DNA from: Propionibacteriaceae bacterium UBA5174
GTDB lineage: Bacteria; Actinomycetota; Actinomycetes; Propionibacteriales; Propionibacteriaceae
Direction of reading: 5' to 3'
Assembly (NCBI GenBank): GCA_002413345.1
Contig: DHWU01000082.1
Location: 23,226-31,245 of the forward strand
Length of the DNA: 8,020 nucleotides
Positions within the stretch are counted from its first letter, which is position 1. The number at the start of each line of letters is the position of its first letter. This document shows, piece by piece, positions 1-7,214 of the stretch. Below the pieces are notes generated by a model that saw only the letters and a list, made by a program, of their open reading frames with translations, had not been told where the DNA came from and did not search any database. Made by a program: the position numbers and the translations under genes.

Positions 1-468
1 GCGACCTTTTACACGATGTATCGGCGCAGTCCGGCTGGCCAGCACCACATCGGGGTCTGCACCACTGCCCTTTGTGCGGTGATGGGCGGCGACGCTGTGT
101 TGGAAGCAGTCAGTGCCAAGCTCGGCATCGAACCCGACCAGACCACACCGGACGGCAAGTTCAGCCTGGAGCGGCTGGAATGCAACGCGGCCTGCGACTT
201 CGCGCCGGTACTGATGGTCAACTGGGAGTTCATGGACAACATGACTCCCGAAAAGGCCGAGAAGATGCTCGACGACCTGGCTGCAGATAAAGATGTGCAG
301 TCCACTCGGGGCGCGACCATTACCAGCTGGCGCGAAGCCGAGCGGGTGTTGGCCGGTTTCAATGACGGACGCGCCGACGAAGGTCCGAGCGCAGGTGATG
401 CTTCGCTGCTGGGTAAGACCATTGCCGACGAACAGGGCTGGGCAGCGCCGAAGGGTGGGAAGGCCTGA
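1..468 (+). CDS. nuoE: NADH-quinone oxidoreductase subunit E (24 kDa-type, [2Fe-2S] N1a), 5' end cut by window
   Basis: This is the C-terminal 155 residues of the complex I subunit that sits beside NuoF in the NADH-oxidising arm and carries the [2Fe-2S] cluster N1a of a thioredoxin-like fold. The frame is open from base 1 (reads ATFYTMYRR), so the true start lies outside; the ATG at 16 is an internal methionine within the conserved motif before the first ligand. By comparison with the family roughly 70-90 residues are missing. All four cluster ligands are visible as C-x4-C (codons at 58 and 73, GVCTTALC) and C-x3-C (codons at 181 and 193, ECNAAC). After the fold comes a hydrophilic extension of about 45 residues (FNDGRADEGPSAGDASLLG and on to the end), longer than the E. 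coli protein and of the kind I associate with actinobacterial NuoE. The stop TGA overlaps the nuoF start by one base (TGATG), which suggests translational coupling. Confidence 0.97.
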   Translation, partial: ATFYTMYRRSPAGQHHIGVCTTALCAVMGGDAVLEAVSAKLGIEPDQTTPDGKFSLERLECNAACDFAPVLMVNWEFMDNMTPEKAEKMLDDLAADKDVQSTRGATITSWREAERVLAGFNDGRADEGPSAGDASLLGKTIADEQGWAAPKGGKA

Positions 469-1805
469 TGGTAGACAAACTGACCCCAGTGCTCAGCGCC
501 AATTGGGGCACCAAGGCGTCCTGGACGCTGGCCGCTTACAAGAAGACTGGTGGCTACAAAGCAGTCGCCAAAGCGTTGAAGATGACCCCCGGCGATGTGA
601 CCGGAATGGTCAAAGACTCCGGACTTCGTGGCCGTGGTGGCGCCGGGTTCCCGACCGGTATGAAGTGGAGCTTCGTACCTAAGGACAATCCGAATCCGAA
701 GTACCTGGTGGTCAACGGTGATGAATCCGAACCGGGTACCTGCAAAGACATGCCGCTGTTGCTGGCCAGTCCGCATACCTTGATCGAAGGCATGATCATT
801 GCCTCCTACGCGATCAGCTGTCACACCGCTTTTGTTTACATTCGTGGTGAGGTGCTGCACGTACATCGGCGAATGCAGGCTGCCGTGGCCGAGGCCTACG
901 CAGCTGGTTTCTTGGGCAAGAACATCCTCGGCTCGGGCTACGACCTAGACATCATCGTGCACGCCGGTGCCGGGGCTTACATCTGTGGTGAGGAAACTGC
1001 GCTTCTGGATTCGTTGGAAGGCCGCCGCGGGCAACCGCGACTGCGTCCGCCGTTCCCGGCGGTCGCTGGTCTGTACGCCTCGCCGACGGTGATCAATAAC
1101 GTGGAGTCGATCTCCTCGGTGCCTTCGATCATTCGTAACGGCCCGCAGTGGTATTCCTCGATGGGTACCGAAAAGTCCAAGGGCTTCACCATCTATTCCC
1201 TCAGTGGGCATGTGGTTCGTCCAGGGCAGTTCGAAGCCCCACTGGGCATCACCATGCGCGAACTGCTGGAGCTTTCCGGCGGTATCCGCGCTGGCCACAA
1301 GCTGAAGTTCTGGACGCCGGGAGGCTCGTCCACGCCGATCCTGACTGACGAGTATCTCGACGTCCCGCTGGACTACGAGGGCATGGCCGGGGCCGGGACG
1401 ATGCTGGGCACCAAAGCGCTGCAGGTATTCGACGAGACCACATCGGTGGTTCGCACCACCTTGCGCTGGGCGGAGTTCTACAAGCACGAATCTTGTGGAA
1501 AATGCACTCCCTGTCGCGAAGGCAACTGGTGGATGGTGCAGATGCTGAGAAAATTTGAGGCGGGTACTGCCCAGCCAGGTGACTTGGAGAAGCTGGAAGA
1601 CGTGGCGTCCAACATCGGTGGCAAGTCGTTCTGCGCCTTGGCCGACGGTGCGGTGGCCTGTGTAACCAGTGCAATCCGACATTTCCGCGATGAGTTCGAA
1701 GCTGGCTACACCACGCCGGCTTGGGAGCTGTTCCCATACGGACGCAGCGCATTGTTCGAAGTGCCCGAAACCGCGGGTGACCAGACGAAGGGAGCGCACG
1801 CATGA
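468..1805 (+). CDS. nuoF: NADH-quinone oxidoreductase subunit F (NADH/FMN-binding, [4Fe-4S] N3)
   Basis: This is the 445-residue catalytic subunit that oxidises NADH through FMN and passes electrons to cluster N3 on the cytoplasmic tip of complex I. The flavin/nucleotide-binding motifs are all present: GLRGRGGAGFPTG at residues 52-64, NGDESEPGT at 83-91, and GAGAYICGEETAL at 167-179, followed by the ESxEGxRGxPRxRPPFPA-like region (here SLEGRRGQPRLRPPFPA, 182-198). The N3 ligands are C343, C346 and C349 (SCGKCTPCREG) and C389 (SFCALADG). The length is typical of the family. The ATG at 468 is chosen because it is preceded by purine-rich AAGGGTGGGAAGG (451-463) and overlaps the nuoE stop. The stop overlaps the nuoG start as ATGA. 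No missing residue or frameshift was seen. Confidence 0.98.
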   Translation: MVDKLTPVLSANWGTKASWTLAAYKKTGGYKAVAKALKMTPGDVTGMVKDSGLRGRGGAGFPTGMKWSFVPKDNPNPKYLVVNGDESEPGTCKDMPLLLASPHTLIEGMIIASYAISCHTAFVYIRGEVLHVHRRMQAAVAEAYAAGFLGKNILGSGYDLDIIVHAGAGAYICGEETALLDSLEGRRGQPRLRPPFPAVAGLYASPTVINNVESISSVPSIIRNGPQWYSSMGTEKSKGFTIYSLSGHVVRPGQFEAPLGITMRELLELSGGIRAGHKLKFWTPGGSSTPILTDEYLDVPLDYEGMAGAGTMLGTKALQVFDETTSVVRTTLRWAEFYKHESCGKCTPCREGNWWMVQMLRKFEAGTAQPGDLEKLEDVASNIGGKSFCALADGAVACVTSAIRHFRDEFEAGYTTPAWELFPYGRSALFEVPETAGDQTKGAHA

Positions 1806-4222
1806 GCGTGGAGGCAAAGCCCGAACAAGGCGCGACTCCCGTCGAGTTGGTCACTCTCACCATCGACGGCATCGAAGTATCGGTGCCCAAAGGCACGCTG
1901 ACGATTCGTGCGGCGGAGAAACTTGGGATCGCGATTCCGCGGTTCTGTGACCATCCGTTGTTGGATCCAGCTGGGGCCTGCAGGCAGTGCATGGTGGAGA
2001 TCCCCGACATGGGTAACGGTCGGGGTTTCCCCAAGCCGCAGCCATCTTGTGCGATCGAGGTGATGCCGGGGATGCAGGTCAAGACCCAGCACACCTCCGA
2101 GGTTGCCGCAAAAGCCCAGCGAGGAATGCTGGAACTGCTTTTGATCAACCACCCTCTCGACTGCCCAATCTGCGACAAGGGCGGCGAATGCCCGTTGCAG
2201 AACCAGGTGGTGAGCAACGGCGGCGGTGAGTCCCGTTACGAGGGAGTCAAGCGCACCTTTCCCAAACCGATTTCGATCTCGGCGCAGATCTTGCTCGATC
2301 GCGAACGCTGCGTGCTGTGTGCACGGTGCACGCGTTTTGCTGACCAGATCGCTGGTGACCCATTCATCGCGCTGGTCGAACGAGGAGCCCTGCAGCAGGT
2401 CGGCCGCTACGCCGATCAGCCGTTTGATTCCTATTTCTCCGGCAATGTGGTGCAGATCTGCCCGGTGGGGGCGCTGACTTCGGCGTCCTATCGTTTCCAG
2501 AGCCGTCCGTTTGATCTAGTCAGCACCGATGTCACCTGTGAGCACTGCGCGGCGGGCTGTCAGCTACGCACCGATCACCGCCATTCGGTGGTGCGTCGCC
2601 GCTTGGCTGGTGAGGCTCCGCAGATCAATGAAGAGTGGAACTGCGATAAGGGCCGGTTCGCTTTCGTAGCCGGTCGCGGTGACGATCGGATCACCAGCCC
2701 GCTGGTGCGGATCGACGGTGAGTTGCGGCCAGCTTCGTGGCCCGAAGCCATCGACGCGGCAGTCGCCGGGTTGTCAGCTGCGGGGCAGAGTGTTGGCGTG
2801 CTCACTGGTGGTCGGTTGACCATCGAGGACGCCTACGGCTACGCCAAGTTCGCCCGGATGGTGCTCGGTACCAACAACATTGACTTCCGTTCGCGTCCGA
2901 TCGGCGAGGGTGAGGCCACCTTCTTGGCCAACCAGGTGGCCGGTCGCACTTTGGGTGACGGCGTCACTTACACCGACTTGGAGCAGGCCAAGCAGGTTGT
3001 GCTGGTGGGTTTCGAGCCGGAAGAGGAATCGCCAATGATCTTCTTGCGGCTGCGTAAGGCAGTGCGCAAGTTCGGCATTTCGGTTACTGCCATCGCGGCC
3101 TTGGCCAGCGAAGGCAGCCGAAAGCTCAACGCCAATTTGGTGCCCACGGTGCCCGGGAAAGAAGCAGCTGCGCTGGCCAAGCTCAAGTTGGCCCCCGGCG
3201 ATGTGATCCTGGTGGGGGAGCGCGGCGCACTGGTGAACGGTCTTTTGGATGCGGTTGTCAAGAAGGCCGATGCCGCTGGTGCCAGGTTCGCTTGGGTGCC
3301 CCGACGGGCTGGCGATCGCGGTGCGGTCGAAGCTGGGTGTCTTCCGGGGCTATTGCCCGGTGGTCGCCCGGTGGCTGATGTGGCTGCCCGAGTGGACGTG
3401 GCAACTCAGTGGGGATCGGATTCGCTGCCCCCGCTGGAAGGCCTGGAAGGCCCAGGCATCCTCGGTGCCGCTGCGGCTGGTGACCTGGAGGCTTTGGTGG
3501 TGGCTGGCGTTGAATTGGCCGACTTCGCCGATGCCGAAGCGGCTCGGGCTGGCATCGACGGTGCGAGATTCGTGGTCTCGTTGGAGTCTCGACGCTCCGA
3601 AGTCACCGAGCGGGCCGATGTGGTCTTCCCCGTGGCCTTGTTGGAGGAGCATTCCGGTGGTTTCTTGAACTGGGAGCATCGCGTCGGTCGGGTCAATACC
3701 GTGGTCAAGCAGACCGTGGCGCCGATGACCGATCTACGGGTGCTTTCCGCGCTGGCCGATGCGCTGGGCACGAGCTTGGGGATCCGCACCGCGGGACAGG
3801 CCAGCGCTGAGTTGGCCGCGCTTGGGATCTGGGACCTCACTGCGGTGGTGGCTCCCGGCGCTCGGGCCTTTGTTCGGGCACCTAGATTCCCACCGAAATC
3901 AGACGAGGTGGTCAAGCTGGCCACCTGGCGCCGGCTGATTGATGGCGGACGCGGCCAGGACGGTGAAGAAGCCCTCGCGGCGACTGCGAAGCCGACCGTG
4001 GCGCAACTGAGTCCCGCACTGGCTGCCAAGCTCGGCGTCGCCGAGAGTGGGCAGGTCGTAATCAGTAGTGGTGACACCTGGCTACGGCTTTCTGCGGCGA
4101 TCAACGAATCGATGGTTGAAGGCACCGTGTGGGTTCCAATGAACTCTCCGGGTACACCGTTGGGTGAACTTGGCGTCGTCCACGGCGACGAAGTTGGCCT
4201 AAGTCTTGGAGGTGAAGAATGA
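1802..4222 (+). CDS. nuoG: NADH-quinone oxidoreductase subunit G (75 kDa-type, clusters N1b, N4, N5, N7)
   Basis: This 806-residue protein is the large Fe-S subunit of the complex I peripheral arm. In order it shows a ferredoxin-like domain with [2Fe-2S] N1b ligands C49, C60, C63 and C83; the His/Cys-ligated N5 set H117, C121, C124 and C130 (NHPLDCPICDKGGEC); the N4 set C170, C173, C176 (RCVLCARC) and C220 (QICPVGAL); and a CxxCxxxC set C246, C249, C253 plus C281 (EWNCDKGRF), matching the extra cluster N7 of bacterial NuoG. From about residue 300 on it resembles the molybdopterin-oxidoreductase superfamily fold, which in NuoG is structural and not catalytic. The C-terminal part (roughly 730-806) looks like the small beta-barrel molybdopterin-dinucleotide-binding-like domain. 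The start has GAAGGGAG (1787-1794) seven bases upstream and overlaps the nuoF stop; the stop overlaps nuoH. Confidence 0.98.
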   Translation: MSVEAKPEQGATPVELVTLTIDGIEVSVPKGTLTIRAAEKLGIAIPRFCDHPLLDPAGACRQCMVEIPDMGNGRGFPKPQPSCAIEVMPGMQVKTQHTSEVAAKAQRGMLELLLINHPLDCPICDKGGECPLQNQVVSNGGGESRYEGVKRTFPKPISISAQILLDRERCVLCARCTRFADQIAGDPFIALVERGALQQVGRYADQPFDSYFSGNVVQICPVGALTSASYRFQSRPFDLVSTDVTCEHCAAGCQLRTDHRHSVVRRRLAGEAPQINEEWNCDKGRFAFVAGRGDDRITSPLVRIDGELRPASWPEAIDAAVAGLSAAGQSVGVLTGGRLTIEDAYGYAKFARMVLGTNNIDFRSRPIGEGEATFLANQVAGRTLGDGVTYTDLEQAKQVVLVGFEPEEESPMIFLRLRKAVRKFGISVTAIAALASEGSRKLNANLVPTVPGKEAAALAKLKLAPGDVILVGERGALVNGLLDAVVKKADAAGARFAWVPRRAGDRGAVEAGCLPGLLPGGRPVADVAARVDVATQWGSDSLPPLEGLEGPGILGAAAAGDLEALVVAGVELADFADAEAARAGIDGARFVVSLESRRSEVTERADVVFPVALLEEHSGGFLNWEHRVGRVNTVVKQTVAPMTDLRVLSALADALGTSLGIRTAGQASAELAALGIWDLTAVVAPGARAFVRAPRFPPKSDEVVKLATWRRLIDGGRGQDGEEALAATAKPTVAQLSPALAAKLGVAESGQVVISSGDTWLRLSAAINESMVEGTVWVPMNSPGTPLGELGVVHGDEVGLSLGGEE
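3434..3451 (+). repeat. Perfect 9-base tandem duplication inside nuoG
   Basis: CTGGAAGGC occurs twice head to tail and is in frame with nuoG, giving Leu-Glu-Gly twice (residues 545-550). It lies at the start of a glycine/alanine-rich stretch in the molybdopterin-oxidoreductase-like region. It is probably a small slippage duplication in a tolerant loop. Whether relatives have one or two copies cannot be told from here. Confidence 0.75.
4208..4214 (+). promoter_or_regulatory. Strong ribosome binding site for nuoH
   Basis: GGAGGTG lies four bases before the nuoH ATG at 4219 and within the last codons of nuoG. It is close to the full anti-Shine-Dalgarno complement and supports that start over the next in-frame ATG at 4240. 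Confidence 0.8.
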
Positions 4223-5517
4223 ACGATCCAATCTGGCTAATGCTGATCAAGGTCATCTTGGTGATCGTGATCCTGCTGACCTGGACGATCTTCAATGTCT
4301 GGTTCGAACGCCGCCTGGTCGGCAAGATGCAGCACCGTCTCGGGCCGATCCTGAACGGCCCCTTCGGTCTGGGCCAGGCGCTGGCTGACGGTATGAAGTG
4401 TCTTTTCAAAGAGGACTTCATTCCGTCGAGGGCCGACCGGGTGCTGTTCGTGGTGTCGCCGCTGATCGCCGGTACGGCAGCGTTCACCGCTTGGGCGGTG
4501 ATCCCCTTCGGCGGCGAAGTCGAGTTCTTCGGCATTACCACTCGACTCCAGGTCACTGACCTCCCGGTTGGTGTGCTGGTGTTGTTGGCGGTCACCTCGG
4601 TGGCGATCTATGGCTTTGTGTTGGCGGGTTGGTCTTCGAACTCGCCGTATTCGCTGTTGGGCGGCTTGCGCTCAAGCGCCCAGATGATTTCCTATGAGAT
4701 CGCGATGGGACTATCGCTGGTTGCGGTGTTCCTCTACACCGGGTCCATGTCCACCTACCAGATCGTGGAGGCGCAGCGCACCACGGTCACCCCCTTCGGT
4801 TTGAACCTAGGTTTGCAGAACTGGAACTGGCTGGTACTGCTGCCGTCCTTCGTGATCTATGTGATCTCGATGGTCGGCGAGACTAACCGCGCTCCCTTTG
4901 ACCTGCCGGAGGCTGAGTCTGAGTTGGTGTCGGGTTACATCACCGAATACTCCGGCTTCAAATACGCCATCTACTTCCTGGCTGAATACATCAACATGGC
5001 CACGGTCTCAGCAATCGCGACCACCTTGTTCATGGGTGGTTACCTGCCGATCTGGCCCTTCAACTTGATCGAACCGCTGAACAACCCTTGGCTTGGGCCG
5101 ATCTGGTTCGTGATTAAGGTGCAGCTGTTCATTTCCTTCTTTGTGTGGATCCGAGGCACGCTGCCCAGATTCCGCTACGACCAGTTCATGACCTTGGGCT
5201 GGAAGGGGCTGATTCCGGTGGCCCTGATCTGGACAGTGGTCTTCGCCACCTTCCAGTGGATGCGCAGTTATCCGCCAATGGCATCGGGTCCGGGCATTTA
5301 TCTACTGATTGGCGTGCTGGCGCTGTTGGTGTTCGGTGCGGTGATGGCCTTTGACCGACCAGACCCCGAACCGGAGGAGATTCCCACTGGTGTGGTTGAC
5401 GTCTTCGCCGGTGGCTACCCGGTGCCGCCATTGCCTGGACAAGTGCTGCCCGAATTGAGTGCGGTGGTGGCTTCCACTGCCGAGCCAGCCGAGCCTGTGG
5501 CCGAGAGGAATGAGTAG
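4219..5517 (+). CDS. nuoH: NADH-quinone oxidoreductase subunit H (ND1-type, quinone-site membrane subunit)
   Basis: This is the 432-residue membrane subunit that, with NuoB, NuoD and NuoI, builds the quinone chamber and links the two arms of complex I. Conserved motifs are FERRLVGKMQHRLGP (29-43), QALADGMKCLFKEDFIP (53-69), the acidic cytoplasmic loop GETNRAPFDLPEAESELVSG (220-239, with D228, E231, E233, E235) continuing into TEYS (242-245), and RGTLPRFRYDQFM (312-324). Hydrophobic helices are visible at about 5-25, 76-96, 116-137, 158-174, 204-219, 250-272, 294-311, 329-346 and 357-377. The tail from 378 is hydrophilic, with an acidic/proline segment (DRPDPEPEEIP) and then FAGGYPVPPLPGQ (396-408). 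This makes the protein about 100 residues longer than E. coli NuoH (325), a pattern I know from actinobacteria. The stop TAG directly abuts the nuoI ATG. Confidence 0.98.
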   Translation: MNDPIWLMLIKVILVIVILLTWTIFNVWFERRLVGKMQHRLGPILNGPFGLGQALADGMKCLFKEDFIPSRADRVLFVVSPLIAGTAAFTAWAVIPFGGEVEFFGITTRLQVTDLPVGVLVLLAVTSVAIYGFVLAGWSSNSPYSLLGGLRSSAQMISYEIAMGLSLVAVFLYTGSMSTYQIVEAQRTTVTPFGLNLGLQNWNWLVLLPSFVIYVISMVGETNRAPFDLPEAESELVSGYITEYSGFKYAIYFLAEYINMATVSAIATTLFMGGYLPIWPFNLIEPLNNPWLGPIWFVIKVQLFISFFVWIRGTLPRFRYDQFMTLGWKGLIPVALIWTVVFATFQWMRSYPPMASGPGIYLLIGVLALLVFGAVMAFDRPDPEPEEIPTGVVDVFAGGYPVPPLPGQVLPELSAVVASTAEPAEPVAERNE

Positions 5518-6081
5518 ATGGGCATGTTCGACGCCTGGGCCGGGTTTGGGGTCACTTTTCGGACGATGTTCCGTAAGACCTTCACCCAGGGATACCCCGA
5601 GAAGGGCAAGGAGAAAATCACCGCGCCCCGCTTTCACGGACGCCATCAGCTGAACCGCTGGCCCGATGGCTTGGAGAAGTGCGTGGGCTGTGAGCTGTGT
5701 GCTTGGGCATGCCCAGCAGACGCCATCTATGTCGAGGGTGCAGCCAATACCGACGACGATCGGTTCTCGCCAGGCGAACGGTATGGGCGGGTCTACCAGA
5801 TCAACTACCTGCGCTGCATTTTGTGTGGGCTGTGCATTGAGGCCTGTCCGACTCGGGCATTGACGATGACTAACGACTTCAAGCTGGCCGATTTTACCCG
5901 CGAGAAGATGATCTACACCAAGGACCGGTTGTTGGCTCCGCTCTTGCCGGGAATGGAGCAGCCGCCCCATCCACGTCGCCTGGGTGCTGACGAGAAGGTC
6001 TACTTCCTGGGGCTGCCGCCGACCGGAAAGCCCGACAACCGCACGCCGATCAACTCCAACGAACCCGGAGGCACTCGATGA
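5518..6081 (+). CDS. nuoI: NADH-quinone oxidoreductase subunit I (2x[4Fe-4S], N6a/N6b)
   Basis: This 187-residue subunit is the 8Fe ferredoxin-like protein (TYKY type) that carries electrons along the peripheral arm to N2 near the quinone site. The two cluster motifs are CVGCELCAWACP (C55, C58, C61, C65) and CILCGLCIEACP (C100, C103, C106, C110). As in 8Fe ferredoxins, the last Cys of each motif is expected to ligate the other cluster. The N-terminal GFGVTFRTMFRK (9-20) is an amphipathic segment of the kind that lies on the membrane surface. The start at 5518 is favoured by GAGAGG (5503-5508) nine bases upstream; an ATG two codons later (5524) would change little. The C-terminal tail (about 160-187) is polar and low in structure. 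The stop overlaps nuoJ as ATGA. Confidence 0.98.
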   Translation: MGMFDAWAGFGVTFRTMFRKTFTQGYPEKGKEKITAPRFHGRHQLNRWPDGLEKCVGCELCAWACPADAIYVEGAANTDDDRFSPGERYGRVYQINYLRCILCGLCIEACPTRALTMTNDFKLADFTREKMIYTKDRLLAPLLPGMEQPPHPRRLGADEKVYFLGLPPTGKPDNRTPINSNEPGGTR

Positions 6082-6905
6082 TTGGGCTGACCACTCTGAC
6101 CGAGGTCACCTTTTGGATTGCTGGTCCGTTGGCAGTCCTGGGCGGCATCGGCCTGATCCTTTTCCGCAAGGCGGTCTACGCGGTGTTGAGCATGGCTTTC
6201 ACCATGATCAACATTGCGGTGTTGTACGCCACTTTGGACGCCGAGTTCCTAACCTTCGTGCAGATCATCGTCTACACCGGCGCGATCATGATGTTGTTCC
6301 TGTTCGTGATGATGCTGATCGGCGTCGACACTCCAGACTCGCTGGTCGAAACCTTGCGGGGGCAACGGATTTGGGCCGGTCTGGCCGGTTTCGGCCTGCT
6401 GGGCCTGATCGTGTTTGGGATCGGTGGTGCGCTGGTCGGATTGCCAGTGATCGGGTTGGGGCAAAGTGACAACCCAGCAATCGTCACCAACGCCAGTTAT
6501 GGCGGAAACATTCAAGGCCTGGCCGCGTTGCTGTTCGGACGTTACGTCTTCGCGTTCGAGCTCACCTCGGCGCTGCTGATCACAGCGGCTGTCGGGGCGA
6601 TGATCCTGGGCCAGCGGGCCCGGACTCACCGCAAGCTCACTCAAAAGGACTTGGCCGCGAAAAGGCTGAAGGATTACGCCGAGATTGGTGCCCATCCTGG
6701 GTCGCTGCCGAACTCGGGCGTGGTCGCTCAGCACAACTCGATCGCCACTCCCGGCCTATTGCCCGATGGCAGCGCGAGTGAGCATTCGATCTCGGCTGTC
6801 TTGGCAGAACGAGGCGCGGTGGTGGATTCGCCAGCGTTGAGCAAGGCGACCGCCAAGCTATTCGACTCGATTGAGTCCACGCAGAACGAGGAGGAGGGCG
6901 AATGA
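6078..6905 (+). CDS. nuoJ: NADH-quinone oxidoreductase subunit J (ND6-type membrane subunit) with long polar tail
   Basis: This 275-residue membrane subunit belongs to the proton-translocating arm near NuoA, NuoH and NuoK. Five hydrophobic helices are visible at about 11-29, 32-51, 58-81, 100-126 and 159-178. The third contains the diagnostic YTGAIMMLFLFVMML stretch (66-80), where the family has its pi-bulge. The last begins with FELTSALLITAAVGA, typical for the family. The core ends near residue 180, close to the full length of E. coli NuoJ (184). About 95 further residues are hydrophilic, include HNSIATPGLLPDG (219-231) and end in the acidic EEEGE. A tail of this kind matches my memory of actinobacterial NuoJ. 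The start has GGAGG at 6067-6071 and overlaps the nuoI stop; the stop overlaps nuoK. Confidence 0.97.
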   Translation: MIGLTTLTEVTFWIAGPLAVLGGIGLILFRKAVYAVLSMAFTMINIAVLYATLDAEFLTFVQIIVYTGAIMMLFLFVMMLIGVDTPDSLVETLRGQRIWAGLAGFGLLGLIVFGIGGALVGLPVIGLGQSDNPAIVTNASYGGNIQGLAALLFGRYVFAFELTSALLITAAVGAMILGQRARTHRKLTQKDLAAKRLKDYAEIGAHPGSLPNSGVVAQHNSIATPGLLPDGSASEHSISAVLAERGAVVDSPALSKATAKLFDSIESTQNEEEGE

Positions 6906-7201
6906 GCCCCGAATACTACGTTTACCTGGCCGCGATCCTGTTCGCTCTTGGCACGATTGGAGTGATGGTGCGGCGCAACGCACTGGTCGCATTCATGTCG
7001 GTGGAGCTGATGCTGAACGCCGCCAACCTCGTGATGGTCGCTTTCTCCATGGCTCGTGGTGGCTTGGACGGACAGGTGGCCACCTTCTTTGTGATGGTGG
7101 TGGCTGCTGCCGAAGTCGTAGTTGGGCTGAGCATCATCATGGTCATCTACCGCACTAGGCGTTCCACTTCGTTGGACGCCGCTAGCCTGCTGAAACTGTG
7201 A
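6902..7201 (+). CDS. nuoK: NADH-quinone oxidoreductase subunit K (ND4L/MrpC-type)
   Basis: This is a 99-residue, three-helix membrane subunit of the complex I proton path, homologous to MrpC of multisubunit Na+/H+ antiporters. Helices are at about 6-23, 28-50 and 59-83. The two membrane-buried glutamates essential for coupling in the family are present: E35 in SVELMLNAANL and E71 in AAAEVVVGLSI (E. coli E36 and E72). The length is normal, and a short polar tail (RTRRSTSLDAASLLKL) ends the protein. The start is set by GAGGAGGG (6891-6898) and by the ATGA overlap with nuoJ. Confidence 0.98.
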   Translation: MSPEYYVYLAAILFALGTIGVMVRRNALVAFMSVELMLNAANLVMVAFSMARGGLDGQVATFFVMVVAAAEVVVGLSIIMVIYRTRRSTSLDAASLLKL

Positions 7202-7205
7202 GGGG
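7201..7205 (+). promoter_or_regulatory. Ribosome binding site for nuoL in the only intergenic gap
   Basis: AGGGG begins on the last base of the nuoK stop codon and lies nine bases before the ATG at 7215. It fixes the nuoL start at 7215 rather than the in-frame ATG at 7248. The 13-base gap holds nothing else. Confidence 0.7.
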
Positions 7206-7214
7206 TCAGAACAC

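Noticed and set aside
9..866. Open frame of 285 codons on the - strand over nuoE and nuoF
   Set aside because: It is antisense to conserved cluster-ligand and FMN-binding regions, with low-complexity Ser/Ala content and no motif.
945..1817. Open frame of 290 codons on the - strand inside nuoF
   Set aside because: It is antisense to nuoF, has no family resemblance and has shadow-like composition.
1249..2217. Long open frame (322 codons) on the - strand across the nuoF/nuoG boundary
   Set aside because: It lies wholly antisense to two well-supported genes, its translation is rich in Arg, Pro, Ser and Trp with no recognisable domain, and it spans a gene junction. It is the usual shadow of a G+C-rich coding strand.
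3406..4125. Open frame of 239 codons on the - strand inside nuoG
   Set aside because: The Ser/Ala/Thr-rich translation is a reflection of Gly/Ala/Val codons of nuoG; no gene evidence.
7202..7214. Possible terminator or promoter in the nuoK-nuoL gap
   Set aside because: Thirteen bases are too few, there is no inverted repeat, and the only signal is a ribosome binding site.
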